From Pseudomonas sp. KK4 (GTDB taxonomy: Bacteria > Pseudomonadota > Gammaproteobacteria > Pseudomonadales > Pseudomonadaceae), in NCBI RefSeq assembly GCF_001984065.1, contig NZ_LYVP01000009.1, positions 38,930-102,929 of the forward strand: a stretch of DNA of 64,000 nucleotides. Reading direction: 5' to 3'. Position 1 is the first letter of the stretch, and the number at the start of each line of letters is the position of its first letter. Shown piece by piece: positions 16,390 to 25,007 of the stretch. Below the pieces are notes generated by a model. That model saw only the letters and a program-made list of their open reading frames with translations, did not search any database and was not told the DNA's origin. The position numbers were made by a program, and so were the translations under genes.

Positions 16390-17655
16390 TCAGGCCTTGA
16401 CCTCGCCGAGTGGCGGCAACTTCGCCAACCTCAATGCCATCAACAACGCCACCACCAGCAACGAACCGATAAACAGCCCAATCCCGTTCCAGCCACCCAG
16501 GTGCCAGAAAAAGCCGCCCGCGGTACCGGCAATGCTGCCCCCGGCGTAATAGCAGAACAGGTAGAGCGACGACGCCTGGCCCTTGGCCTTGATGGCGCGA
16601 CGGCCGATCCAACTGCTGGCCACCGAGTGCGCGCCGAAGAAGCCGAAGGTGAATACCAGCATCCCGAAAATCACCAGCGGCAGCGGCGTGAACATGGTCA
16701 GGGCCAGGCCGCCGATCATCAGTGCAATGGTGCTCCACAGCACTTTTCGCCGGCCGAGTTTGTCGGCCAGGGAGCCGATTTTCGCTGAGCTGTAGATGCC
16801 CGACAGGTACACGATCGAGAGCAGCCCGACGAAAGCCTGTTCCATGTGATACGGCTCGGCCAGCAGGCGATAACCGATGTAGTTGAACAGCGTGACGAAC
16901 GCACCCATCAACACGAAGGCTTCGAGGAACAGCAGCGGCAGGCCGGCATCACGAAAGTGCATGGTGAACCCGTCGAGCAGGCTGCGCGGATGCAGCGAGC
17001 GGGGGCGGAAGTTGCGCGATTCGGGGAGGATTTTCCAGAACACCGTCGCCGCGATCAGCGCCAGGCCACCGATCACCAGCATCGCGGTGTGCCAACTGAC
17101 GAAGTCGATCAACACGCCGGTGATCAAGCGCCCGCTCATCCCGCCGATGGCATTGCCGCCGATATACAGGCCCATCGCCAGGCCGATGTGCTGCGGGTGA
17201 ATCTCTTCACTCAGGTAAGTCATGGCGACCGCCGCCAGGCCGCTCAATGACAGACCGATCAGCGCGCGCATCACCAGCACGCCTTCCCAGCTCGGCATCA
17301 TCGCGCTGGCCATGGTGCACAGTGCCGCGCAAAACAGCGCCGTTACCATCACCGGTTTACGACCGATCCGATCGGAAATCGGGCCGGTGATCAGCAGGCC
17401 GATGGCGAGCATGCCGGTGGCCACCGAGAGAATCAGGCTGCTCTGCGCCGCATTGATGGAATATTCGTGGGACAGCAGCGGCATCATCGGTTGCACGCAG
17501 TACAGCAACGCGAAGGTGGCAAAGCCGCCGCAGAACAGTGCCAGCACCGTGCGCATGAAAGCCGGCGTACCTTTTTCGATGTAGATATCCATCAGCTCGC
17601 TGACAACATCGGCGGGTGCAGCTTCATGGGCGAGTGGAGCAACGGCAGTTTTCAC
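16390..17655 (-). CDS. MFS transporter, drug/sugar efflux type
   Basis: Major facilitator protein (421 aa) with about 12 predicted membrane helices after a 35-residue cytoplasmic N-terminus. The loop 2-3 signature GPISDRIGRKPVM is present, and GSLADKLGRRKVLW is the equivalent loop in the second half. The sequence resembles YnfM/arabinose-efflux-like transporters; the substrate cannot be read from sequence. The start is a GTG with GAGG seven bases upstream; an internal ATG at residue 22 is an alternative. It is divergent from a LysR gene that probably controls it. Confidence 0.85.
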   Translation of the reverse strand: MKTAVAPLAHEAAPADVVSELMDIYIEKGTPAFMRTVLALFCGGFATFALLYCVQPMMPLLSHEYSINAAQSSLILSVATGMLAIGLLITGPISDRIGRKPVMVTALFCAALCTMASAMMPSWEGVLVMRALIGLSLSGLAAVAMTYLSEEIHPQHIGLAMGLYIGGNAIGGMSGRLITGVLIDFVSWHTAMLVIGGLALIAATVFWKILPESRNFRPRSLHPRSLLDGFTMHFRDAGLPLLFLEAFVLMGAFVTLFNYIGYRLLAEPYHMEQAFVGLLSIVYLSGIYSSAKIGSLADKLGRRKVLWSTIALMIGGLALTMFTPLPLVIFGMLVFTFGFFGAHSVASSWIGRRAIKAKGQASSLYLFCYYAGGSIAGTAGGFFWHLGGWNGIGLFIGSLLVVALLMALRLAKLPPLGEVKA

Positions 17656-17774
17656 GGGGGACCTCGGAGGCGCTCGGCCGGGCAGGCAATGAAAAAAGCA
17701 TATAGCTGGCTAATGATTCAATCCAATATATTGTTCGACCTGTTTGATAGCTTTGACGACCTAATGGGGTATTC
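17656..17774. promoter_or_regulatory. Divergent MFS/LysR control region
   Basis: A 119-base AT-rich gap between divergent genes. It contains the 10-base palindrome CAATATATTG (17724-17733), a plausible LysR-type binding core, in the position expected for autoregulation plus activation of the MFS gene. Confidence 0.45.
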
Positions 17775-18677
17775 ATGGAATTGCGTCACTTGCGCTACTT
17801 CATCGCGGTTGCCGAAGAACTGCATTTTGGCCGCGCCGCACAGGTATTGGGCATTTCTCAGCCACCCCTGAGCCAACAGATACAGGCGCTGGAACAAGAG
17901 GTCGGTGCGCGCCTGTTCGAACGTACCAATCGTCGGGTCGAGTTGAGCGAAGCCGGTCGACTGTTCCTTGAAGAGGCGCGGTTGGTGCTCGCCCAGGTCG
18001 ACAAAGCCGCGGATGTCGCCCGACGGGCGCAACTGGGTGAGTTGGGTGAACTGAAAATCGGCTTCACGTCGTCGGCGCCGTTCAACTCAACGATTCCACA
18101 GGCGATTTTCTCGTTCCGTCAGCGTTTCCCGGCGGTGCATTTGAATTTGCGTGAAATGAGCAGCACCCAGGTGGCTGAGGCGTTGATGGACGAATCCATC
18201 GAAGTCGGCATCATGCGGCCCCTGGTGCTGCCCGATTCGCTCAGTGTGGTCGAGTTGATGCGCGAGCCCCTGGTTGCCGTGCTCAGCGCCAAGCACCCAT
18301 TGGTCCAGGACAGTGAAGAGGGGTTGTTCCTGTCAGCCCTGGCGTTGGAACCCTTCGTCTTTTTTCCCCGCAGTTATGGCAGCGGTCTATACGCACAACT
18401 GCTCAGCCTGGCCCGCGACGCCGGCTTCAGCCCGCACTTCGCCCAAGAGGCCGGCGAAGCGATGACCATCATCGGCCTGGTGGCGGCTGGGCTCGGCGTC
18501 TCGGTGCTCCCGGCGTCCTATCAGCGGATGCGCATCGACGGCGTGGTCTATCGTCCATTGCTCGACCCGGCCGCGGTGTCATCAGTGTGGCTGGTACAAC
18601 GCAAAGACCAGAAATCGCCGATGGCCAGGGCCTTTGTGGAGTTGTTGACGAGGAAGGTTGAGCCGCTGGGACCGTGA
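17775..18677 (+). CDS. LysR-family transcriptional regulator
   Basis: A 300-aa LysR regulator. The N-terminal winged helix-turn-helix runs from MELRHLRYFIAVAEELHFGR through ISQPPLSQQIQALEQEVGARLFER (residues 1-60), followed by a linker helix and a periplasmic-binding-like effector domain (about 90-295). The subtype resembles CatR/BenM-like regulators, which bind small aromatic or organic acids, but the ligand is unknown. It likely regulates the divergent MFS gene. It converges on the APE operon, with REP pair C between their 3' ends. Confidence 0.9.
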   Translation: MELRHLRYFIAVAEELHFGRAAQVLGISQPPLSQQIQALEQEVGARLFERTNRRVELSEAGRLFLEEARLVLAQVDKAADVARRAQLGELGELKIGFTSSAPFNSTIPQAIFSFRQRFPAVHLNLREMSSTQVAEALMDESIEVGIMRPLVLPDSLSVVELMREPLVAVLSAKHPLVQDSEEGLFLSALALEPFVFFPRSYGSGLYAQLLSLARDAGFSPHFAQEAGEAMTIIGLVAAGLGVSVLPASYQRMRIDGVVYRPLLDPAAVSSVWLVQRKDQKSPMARAFVELLTRKVEPLGP

Positions 18678-18693
18678 CGGCTATGCCGTCGAT

Positions 18694-18781
18694 CGCGAGC
18701 AGGCTCGCTCCCACAGGTAGCGTGACATGAACACGGTCTGCGCCACGCCGTTGAACCACTGTGGGAGCGAGCCTGCTCGCG
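18694..18781. repeat. REP palindrome pair C (outward-facing)
   Basis: A reverse unit at 18694-18714 is followed by a forward unit at 18761-18781, the opposite orientation to pairs A, B, D and G. It sits between the convergent ends of the LysR gene and the APE operon, where it could help terminate or stabilise both transcripts. Confidence 0.87.
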
Positions 18782-18827
18782 ATGGACCGAAAAACGCCGC
18801 GATTACCGAGGCGAACCGAGTCCTCGT

Positions 18828-20054
18828 TTACACCCAGCGCTTGAAAATCAGCGACGTATTGACCCCGCCAAACGCAAAGTTGTTGTTCATCACGTACCGG
18901 TTGCTCATCTGTCGGAACTCGCCGCGCAGGTAGTCGAGTTTGCCGCAGTTCGGGTCGACATGGTCGAGGTTGAGGGTGTGGACGTAGAGGTCGCGGTTGA
19001 GCATTTCGATGCTGAACCAGGACTCCAGCGCACCGCAGGCGCCGAGGGTGTGGCCCAGGTAGCTTTTCTGCGAACTGATGGGCATGTGTTCGCCGAACAG
19101 GCTGCTGGTGGCCAGGGTTTCGGCGATGTCGCCTTGCTCGGTGGCGGTGCCATGGCCGTTGACGTAGCCGATGTCGGACGGCTGAAGGCCTGCGTCTTCC
19201 AGTGCCAGTTCCATCGCGCGGCGCATGGTGATTTGTTCGGGGCGGGTGGTGTGCTGGCCGTCGGCGTTGCTGCCAAAGCCGACGATTTCGGCGTGTATGT
19301 GCGCGCCGCGTGCCAGGGCATGTTCCAGTTCTTCGAGCACCAGCATGCCGCCGCCTTCACCGATCACCAGGCCGTCGCGCCCGGTGTCGTAAGGGCGGGG
19401 CGACAAATGTGGCGTGTCGTTTTTCAGGCTGGTGGCATACAGCGCGTCGAAGACCATGGCTTCGGTCGGGCACAGCTCTTCGGCGCCGCCGGCGAGCATC
19501 AGCGGCAGGCGGCCGAACTTGATTGCCTCGTAGGCGTAGCCGATGCCCTGGCTGCCGCTGGTGCAGGCGCTGGAGGTCGGGATCAAGCGGCCGGTCAGGC
19601 CGAAGAAGATGCTGATATTGGCCGCCGTGGTGTGCGGCATCATGCGCACGTAGGAGTTGGCGTTCAGGCCTTCGGCCACCGAGTTGAGCAGCATGTTGCC
19701 GAAAGCCTTGATCTCGTCGGTGCTGCCGGTGGACGAACCGCAGGCCACACCCATGCGCCCGTCCTTGATCGATTCGTCACCCAGCAACCCGGCATCGGCC
19801 AGCGCCTGTTCCGCCGCGCCAACGGCCAACCGCGAGACCCGGCCCATGCTGCGCAGTTGTTTGCGGGTCCAGTGGCTCGGCACCTTGAAATCATCGATGG
19901 GCCCGGCCAAACGGGTGTTGAGTTCGGTGAAGCGATCCCACTCGTCCATGCGCCGGATGCCGCTGCGGTTGGCCGCAAAATGGCCGGCGATGGTCTCCCA
20001 ATCGTTGCCCAGTGAGGTGATGCCGGCCATGCCGGTGACGACGACACGCTTCAT
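18828..20054 (-). CDS. apeR: Beta-ketoacyl-ACP synthase, ApeR-like
   Basis: FabF-like ketosynthase (408 aa), last gene of the aryl polyene operon. Active-site Cys164 lies in SSACTSGSQG; the catalytic histidines are in NGHGTATEQGD and SYLGHTLGA. The frame is open further upstream to about 20474, but MKRVVVTGMAGITSLG is the natural KAS N-terminus and its ATG overlaps the ketoreductase stop (TGATG). In characterised APE systems the ApeR ketosynthase works with the O-P-Q genes in polyene chain extension. The order here (KS, DH, KR, KS) matches apeO-P-Q-R. Confidence 0.9.
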   Translation of the reverse strand: MKRVVVTGMAGITSLGNDWETIAGHFAANRSGIRRMDEWDRFTELNTRLAGPIDDFKVPSHWTRKQLRSMGRVSRLAVGAAEQALADAGLLGDESIKDGRMGVACGSSTGSTDEIKAFGNMLLNSVAEGLNANSYVRMMPHTTAANISIFFGLTGRLIPTSSACTSGSQGIGYAYEAIKFGRLPLMLAGGAEELCPTEAMVFDALYATSLKNDTPHLSPRPYDTGRDGLVIGEGGGMLVLEELEHALARGAHIHAEIVGFGSNADGQHTTRPEQITMRRAMELALEDAGLQPSDIGYVNGHGTATEQGDIAETLATSSLFGEHMPISSQKSYLGHTLGACGALESWFSIEMLNRDLYVHTLNLDHVDPNCGKLDYLRGEFRQMSNRYVMNNNFAFGGVNTSLIFKRWV

Positions 20055-20782
20055 CAGCACAGGCCTCCGTTGACGGCCAGAACCTGCCGGGTGATGTACG
20101 AGGCTTCCGCCGACATCAGGAAATTCACCGCGCCGGCCACCTCTTCGGGGGTGCCCATGCGTTGTGCGGGAATCATTTTCATCAGTTCTTCCACCGGCAC
20201 GTTTTCGTCGAGCATCGCCGTGTCGATCAGGCCGGGGGCGACACAGTTGACAGTAATCTTGCGCTTGGCCAGTTCGACCGCCAAGGCCTTCGCCGCGCCG
20301 ATCAACCCGGCCTTCGAGGCGCTGTAGTTGACCTGGCCGCGGTTGCCGATCAGCCCGGACACCGACGTGATGCAGACAATTCGCCCGGCGGCCCGACGAC
20401 GGATCATCGGCATCATCACCGGGTGCAGCACGTTGTAGAAACCGTCGAGGTTGGTGCGCATCACCACATCCCAATCATCCTCGCTCAGCGCTGGAAAAGC
20501 ACCGTCACGGGTCAGGCCGGCGTTGAGCACCACGCCGTAATAGGCGCCGTGAGCTTCCACATCGGCTTCAAGCGCGCTTTTACAGGCAGCGCGGTCAGAC
20601 ACGTCGAATTGCAGGACCCGCGCCGTGCGGCCCAGGGCTTCGATTTCAGCCTGCACCGCGACAGCGTCCGCCAGGCCGCTGCGGCAATGCAGCACGATGT
20701 CGTGCCCGGCCTGAGCCAGGCGCAGGGCGATGGCGCGGCCGATGCCACGGCTGGAACCGGTGACCAGTACGGATTCAGTCAT
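20054..20782 (-). CDS. apeQ: 3-oxoacyl-ACP reductase, ApeQ-like
   Basis: Short-chain dehydrogenase/reductase of FabG type (242 aa). It has the Rossmann motif TGSSRGIG near residues 8-15, the NAG-type segment VLNAG, a catalytic Ser in CITSVSG, and the YSASKAG Tyr-Lys pair. It reduces the beta-keto group after each elongation, preparing it for dehydration to a conjugated double bond. It overlaps its neighbours by four and one bases. Confidence 0.92.
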   Translation of the reverse strand: MTESVLVTGSSRGIGRAIALRLAQAGHDIVLHCRSGLADAVAVQAEIEALGRTARVLQFDVSDRAACKSALEADVEAHGAYYGVVLNAGLTRDGAFPALSEDDWDVVMRTNLDGFYNVLHPVMMPMIRRRAAGRIVCITSVSGLIGNRGQVNYSASKAGLIGAAKALAVELAKRKITVNCVAPGLIDTAMLDENVPVEELMKMIPAQRMGTPEEVAGAVNFLMSAEASYITRQVLAVNGGLC

Positions 20783-21240
20783 GACTGGACTCCTGGGGTT
20801 TCATCAAGATATTGGGCCGGCCGAGGCGGGCGGTACACATTCAGACGGGCGGTGGCGTGAATGCCGGGGGCGTGGATATGGCATTCGAAAACGCCCATGC
20901 CGTTGTCATCTTCCAGCGAGCGCAGGCCGTGGATGGTCAGCTCGGTGCCGGCTGGAAAACTTTCGACGTTGCATTCGAACTTGCGGCTGCCCAACAGGAA
21001 ACCCAGCTCCACCGCATCGCCGCGCTGGCGCGCATGGCAACCGGCAAACGCTGCGACGCTCTGGGCCATCAGTTCGATGCCGACCCAGGCCGGCAGGCTG
21101 CCATCGGGGCGATTGAACAGCCCGTCGGGCTTGACCCTGAGTTGGGTGTGAATCTGCTCGTCATCGAACGTCAGGATCCGGTCGATCAGGATCATGTCGC
21201 CGGCGTGGGGCAGCAGTTCGGCGAGCGGCCAGTCAATCAT
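20779..21240 (-). CDS. apeP: Beta-hydroxyacyl-ACP dehydratase subunit, ApeP-like
   Basis: A 153-aa hotdog-fold protein. LPHAGDMILIDRI and PAWVGIELMAQSVAAFAG match the FabZ/FabA-like hotdog family used in APE clusters. In characterised APE systems ApeP pairs with ApeI as a heteromeric dehydratase. The ApeI equivalent here is the C-terminal domain of the protein at 33000-34682. Starts and stops overlap both neighbours by ATGA. Confidence 0.88.
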   Translation of the reverse strand: MIDWPLAELLPHAGDMILIDRILTFDDEQIHTQLRVKPDGLFNRPDGSLPAWVGIELMAQSVAAFAGCHARQRGDAVELGFLLGSRKFECNVESFPAGTELTIHGLRSLEDDNGMGVFECHIHAPGIHATARLNVYRPPRPAQYLDETPGVQS

Positions 21241-22433
21241 GGGGCGTCTCCGATAATCAGGCTGACGTTGTTGCCACCGAAAGCGAAGGAATTGCTCATC
21301 AGGTAGCGGGGACCAGTGGACGCCAGGCGAGTGGCCGGGGTCACCCAGTTCAGCGCGGGCAACTCGGGGTCCGGCTGGGCGTCCCAGACATGCGGTGGCA
21401 AGGCGTGTTCGCGATTGTCGGCGCTCAGGCTCAACCAGCAGAACGCCGCTTCCAGTGCTCCCGCCGCGCCAAGGGTGTGGCCGGTCATGGGTTTGGTCGA
21501 CGAGCAGGGCACGCCATTGGGGAACAGCGTATGCACCGCCAGGCTTTCCATGGCGTCGTTGTGTTGCGTGGCGGTGCCGTGCAGGTTCAGGTAGCTGATC
21601 TGTTGCGGTTGCAGCCCGGCGCGGCTCAGGGCTTTGCCCATGGCTTGCAAGGCACCGCGACCGCTCGGCTCCGGCGCGGAAATGTGATGCGCATCGGAAC
21701 TGGCGCCGCTGCCGAGCAGGGCTATCGACCGGTTGCCGTCAACCTGCCTGCTCATCGAAAACAGCACCGCCGCTTCGCCGATGTTGATGCCGTTGCGGTT
21801 CACCGAGAACGGGTTGCAGCGTTGATCGCTGACAGCTTCCAGCGAAGAAAATCCATTGAGGGTCAGTTTGCACAGGCTGTCGACGCCGCCACACAACACC
21901 ACGTCGCAGACGCCAAGGTCGAGCAAGCGTTGGGCGCTCATCAGGGCCCGGGCGCTGGAGGTGCAGGCCGTGGAAATCACATAGGCCGGGCCGCTCAGTT
22001 GCAGCCATTCGGCGAGGAAATTGGCAGGCGCACTCAGCTCCTGTTGCTGGTAGTCGTACTCGGCCGGAAATTGGCCGTCACGCAGGTAATCCGCCAGGCC
22101 CCGGCTGGCTTCATCGATGCCCGAGGTGCTGGTGCCGAGCACAACGCCGACTCGGTCGCGACCGTAAGTCTCGATGGCTTGATCGATGTCCTGGCGAATT
22201 TGCAGGGCGGCTTCCAGCAGCAAGCGATTGTTGCGCGTGTCGTGCCGGGACAGCTCCGCAGGAATGGCCGCCAGTTCGCCACGCACCGCACCTACCGGCA
22301 AGGCGCGTTCGGGCACCCAGCCGCTTTCGCTGCGCATGCCGGAACAGTCGCCAGCGAACAGATTGCGCGCGACTTCGTCCTTGCCACGGCCCAGGGAGCA
22401 GATGACCCCGAGGGCGTTCAGGTAGGCGGTCAT
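21237..22433 (-). CDS. apeO: Beta-ketoacyl-ACP synthase, ApeO-like
   Basis: Ketosynthase (398 aa) with Cys157 in STACTSSARAL and histidines in NLHGTATQHND and MTGHTLGAAG, so all three catalytic residues are kept. In characterised APE systems ApeO forms the elongating ketosynthase/chain-length-factor pair with ApeC; the ApeC equivalent is the first gene of this operon (36526-37251). It overlaps the upstream lipoprotein gene and downstream dehydratase gene by four bases each. Confidence 0.9.
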   Translation of the reverse strand: MTAYLNALGVICSLGRGKDEVARNLFAGDCSGMRSESGWVPERALPVGAVRGELAAIPAELSRHDTRNNRLLLEAALQIRQDIDQAIETYGRDRVGVVLGTSTSGIDEASRGLADYLRDGQFPAEYDYQQQELSAPANFLAEWLQLSGPAYVISTACTSSARALMSAQRLLDLGVCDVVLCGGVDSLCKLTLNGFSSLEAVSDQRCNPFSVNRNGINIGEAAVLFSMSRQVDGNRSIALLGSGASSDAHHISAPEPSGRGALQAMGKALSRAGLQPQQISYLNLHGTATQHNDAMESLAVHTLFPNGVPCSSTKPMTGHTLGAAGALEAAFCWLSLSADNREHALPPHVWDAQPDPELPALNWVTPATRLASTGPRYLMSNSFAFGGNNVSLIIGDAP

Positions 22434-23038
22434 GGCGTCTCTCCACTCAACGAGGTGACGTGGTATTTCGGGCCTTTGGGCAGATTCAATTCAAAGTTCA
22501 TCGGTTGTGCATAACGAATGTCCCAACGCTCGGGAAGCGAGCGCTGCGCACCGTGTTGCCAGGCGGTCGGGTAGTTGCCGATCAACTCGTCCCTGGGCGT
22601 CAGCGCGAACAGCAAGGCGGCGAACAACTCCCGCGCTTGCGGATTGGGCGGCAGCAAGCCGTCGGCCTGCCATTGACCATCCTGTAATTTTTGACGGGCC
22701 TGGGGAATGCCCAGCAAGTCCATCATCGACCAGCGAATGGCCGGGCCTTCACGCTGGATCACCAGTACCCAGTCCTGGCGCTGGTCGTCCTGCAGGCGCT
22801 CGATGTGCAGTTGCAAGGGCAGCGCCAGCGTCGGTGTCTGCTCGGGCAGTGGCGGGCGGCTGGCGCAGCCACTGAGCAGCAGAAAGACAACCAGCAACAG
22901 AGCGCAGACGATCCCTGTGGGAGCGGGCTTGCTCGCGAAGACGGCGGCACACTCAACATTGATACCGGCACACCGACCGCTTTCGCGAGCAAGCCCGCTC
23001 CCACAGGTCATGCATTGCGTGTGGTTCATGGTGAACAT
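22430..23038 (-). CDS. Outer-membrane-type lipoprotein of the APE cluster (DUF3261-like)
   Basis: A 202-aa lipoprotein. The lipobox LLSGC follows a strong hydrophobic stretch, and the mature part contains WSMMDLLGIPQARQKL and PRDELIGNYPTAW, as in DUF3261 proteins seen in aryl polyene clusters. Presumed role: transport or anchoring of the pigment at the outer membrane. The only credible start is the ATG that overlaps the methyltransferase stop (TGATG at 23040-23036), giving an unusual n-region of about 40 residues. Most of that n-region is encoded by REP pair D (GSGLARES through FASKPAPTG). Confidence 0.75.
   Translation of the reverse strand: MFTMNHTQCMTCGSGLARESGRCAGINVECAAVFASKPAPTGIVCALLLVVFLLLSGCASRPPLPEQTPTLALPLQLHIERLQDDQRQDWVLVIQREGPAIRWSMMDLLGIPQARQKLQDGQWQADGLLPPNPQARELFAALLFALTPRDELIGNYPTAWQHGAQRSLPERWDIRYAQPMNFELNLPKGPKYHVTSLSGETP
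22917..23004. repeat. REP palindrome pair D inside a lipoprotein 5' end
   Basis: Forward unit at 22917-22937, reverse unit at 22984-23004. It lies in the translated leader of the APE lipoprotein gene rather than between genes, and is open in the lipoprotein frame. Confidence 0.9.
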
Positions 23039-23763
23039 CACAGAGTACCCTCGAGAGGCTTGCGCGCCACCACATTGACCAAGGTCTCTTCGCGCTGGCC
23101 AAAGGGTTTCGGCTTGCGCAGGCCGAGGTGTTCCAGCAGCCCGAAATCCGTCGCCCGGCTCCACCACAAATAGGGATAGGACACGTTCTGTGGCCCGAAT
23201 TCGAAACCCTGTTGGCGAATCATTTCCAGATACTGTGCGGCACTTTTCTGCACCTGCATCGGGTGGCGGAACAGCCAGCGGATGACCCAGGTATCAATGT
23301 AAGCCTCGGTGGATTCGGCGAACAGCAGGTAACCGCCGGGCTTGAGCACGCGGTAGAACTCCGCCAGCGCCTTGTCCTGTTCCACAAGATGATGAAAGGT
23401 CTGGTGACAGAACAACAGGTCGACGCTGGCATCGGCCAGCTGGAGGCTCGCACAGTCGCTACCGATCAATTCCACCTTCACGCCCTGGTTGACCGCTTCT
23501 TCGCGGCAACGGTCCAGGCTCGCCGGGTCGGCGTCCACACCAATCAGGCGTCCCGGCATGAACGCCTGGCGCAGCAGTTGGAAGGATTTGCCCTGACCGC
23601 AACCGGCATCCAGCAACACCGGCTGGCTCGGCGGGGCTTCGCTGAACAGGCTGCGCAAATCGTTGATCGCCACCCGCAATACATAGTGCTGCCAGGTACG
23701 GCTGCGCAGGAACCACAGACCGAAACGGGTTTCTTCGACGTAGTTGTCACTCGAGTAGCTCAT
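23038..23763 (-). CDS. Class I SAM-dependent methyltransferase
   Basis: A 241-aa Rossmann methyltransferase. Motif I is VLLDAGCGQGKSFQLL (about residues 45-60), with acidic IGVDAD after strand 2 and LLFCHQTFHHL as motif IV-like. APE clusters usually carry one methyltransferase, thought to modify the aryl head group; the exact position is not readable here. The start overlaps the flavoprotein stop by ATGA. Confidence 0.85.
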   Translation of the reverse strand: MSYSSDNYVEETRFGLWFLRSRTWQHYVLRVAINDLRSLFSEAPPSQPVLLDAGCGQGKSFQLLRQAFMPGRLIGVDADPASLDRCREEAVNQGVKVELIGSDCASLQLADASVDLLFCHQTFHHLVEQDKALAEFYRVLKPGGYLLFAESTEAYIDTWVIRWLFRHPMQVQKSAAQYLEMIRQQGFEFGPQNVSYPYLWWSRATDFGLLEHLGLRKPKPFGQREETLVNVVARKPLEGTL

Positions 23764-25007
23764 GTCGCCGTCCTTGCGCAGAGTTCTGAAATCACCTTCA
23801 ACCGGCGTTTGGCTTCGCTGACGAACGGGTTGCGTTCGTCCCAGGCGTAACCGGCCAGGATCGAGCTGATCATGCGGCGGATATCCGGTGAGCTGCTCTC
23901 GTGAAAAATCACGTCCTGGAAGGTCCCGGCGTACCAGCCTTCGACGTAGCAGCGGAACGTATCGACGCCGCGCTTGAGCGGTTCAGCGAACTCCCGTTGC
24001 CAGTCGACCGTTTCGCCCTGCAACTGGCGGTGCAGCACGCCTGCGGCCATGCTCGCCGAACGCATGGCGATGGTCACGCCGGAGGAAAACACCGGGTCGA
24101 GGAATTCCGCCGCATTGCCCAACAGCGCGAAGCCCGGGCCGTGCAGGGTTTTGACGTTGGCCGAGTAACCGCCGATGGTCCGCGCCGGCGTATCCCACCG
24201 GGCATTGGTCAGCACGCTGCAAAGGCTCGGCGTTTGGGCGATGAACCCACGCAGGCAGGCATCAAGATCATCGCTGCGGCCCTCGAAATGTTCCTGTGCC
24301 GCCACCACGCCGACCGAGCAGCGGCCGTTGCTGAACGGGATGGTCCAGAACCAGATATCCCGTTGCGTCGGGTGGGTGGTGACGAGGATCTTGGTGCGGT
24401 CGAAATTCGGATGGTCGATAAGGTCTTCGACGTGGGTGAACACCGCCTGACGCACCGGGAAGTTCGACGGTGCTTCAAGGTCGAGCAAACGCGGCAGGAC
24501 GCGACCGTAGCCGCTGGCGTCGAGCATGAAGTCCGCCTCGATGCGGTAATCACTGCCGTCCTCGCGACGCACGCCCAACTGCGGTTTGTCCCGTGAAATA
24601 TCAACGCTGACGATGGTTTCGCCATAGCGGATCTCCACCCCTTGCAGCGTGGCCTGATCGGCCAGCAACTGGTCGAAATCGGCGCGCTGCACCTGGAAGG
24701 TGGTCGGCTTGCCGGGGGTGAAGGTGTCACCGAAATCGAAGGTGCTGTAGTGCTCGCCCCAGGCGAATGCGGCGCCAGTTTTCAATTGAAAACCCGCCGC
24801 ATTGACCGCCTCGAGCATGCCCGCTTCCTCGACGAAATCCAGGCAATGGGACAACAGGCTTTCACCGATGGAGAACCTCGGGAAATGCTGGCGCTCGATC
24901 ACCAGCACGTCGTGGCCCTTGCGCTTGAGCAGCGCGGCGGCGATGGCACCCGAAGGGCCTGCGCCGATGACCACGATCTGGCGGCGTTGCGTTTCAACGG
25001 TTGGCAT
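23760..25007 (-). CDS. FAD-dependent oxidoreductase, halogenase-like
   Basis: A 415-aa flavoprotein of the geranylgeranyl reductase/tryptophan halogenase superfamily. FAD-binding GAGPSG lies at residues 15-20, a second FAD contact is in GFALLGNAAEFLDPVFSSG, and ERQHFPRFSIGES near residue 38-50. Two points suggest flavin-dependent halogenase ancestry. One is WFWTIP at 219-224, which fits the WxWxIP signature. The other is Lys76 in GFQLKTGAAF, placed like the catalytic lysine. It could instead be a reductase or desaturase of the aryl head. It overlaps the upstream gene by 14 bases. Confidence 0.78.
   Translation of the reverse strand: MPTVETQRRQIVVIGAGPSGAIAAALLKRKGHDVLVIERQHFPRFSIGESLLSHCLDFVEEAGMLEAVNAAGFQLKTGAAFAWGEHYSTFDFGDTFTPGKPTTFQVQRADFDQLLADQATLQGVEIRYGETIVSVDISRDKPQLGVRREDGSDYRIEADFMLDASGYGRVLPRLLDLEAPSNFPVRQAVFTHVEDLIDHPNFDRTKILVTTHPTQRDIWFWTIPFSNGRCSVGVVAAQEHFEGRSDDLDACLRGFIAQTPSLCSVLTNARWDTPARTIGGYSANVKTLHGPGFALLGNAAEFLDPVFSSGVTIAMRSASMAAGVLHRQLQGETVDWQREFAEPLKRGVDTFRCYVEGWYAGTFQDVIFHESSSPDIRRMISSILAGYAWDERNPFVSEAKRRLKVISELCARTAT

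Noticed and set aside
20055..20474. N-terminal extension of the ApeR ketosynthase
   Set aside because: It overlaps the ketoreductase gene in another frame; the KAS N-terminus begins at 20054.
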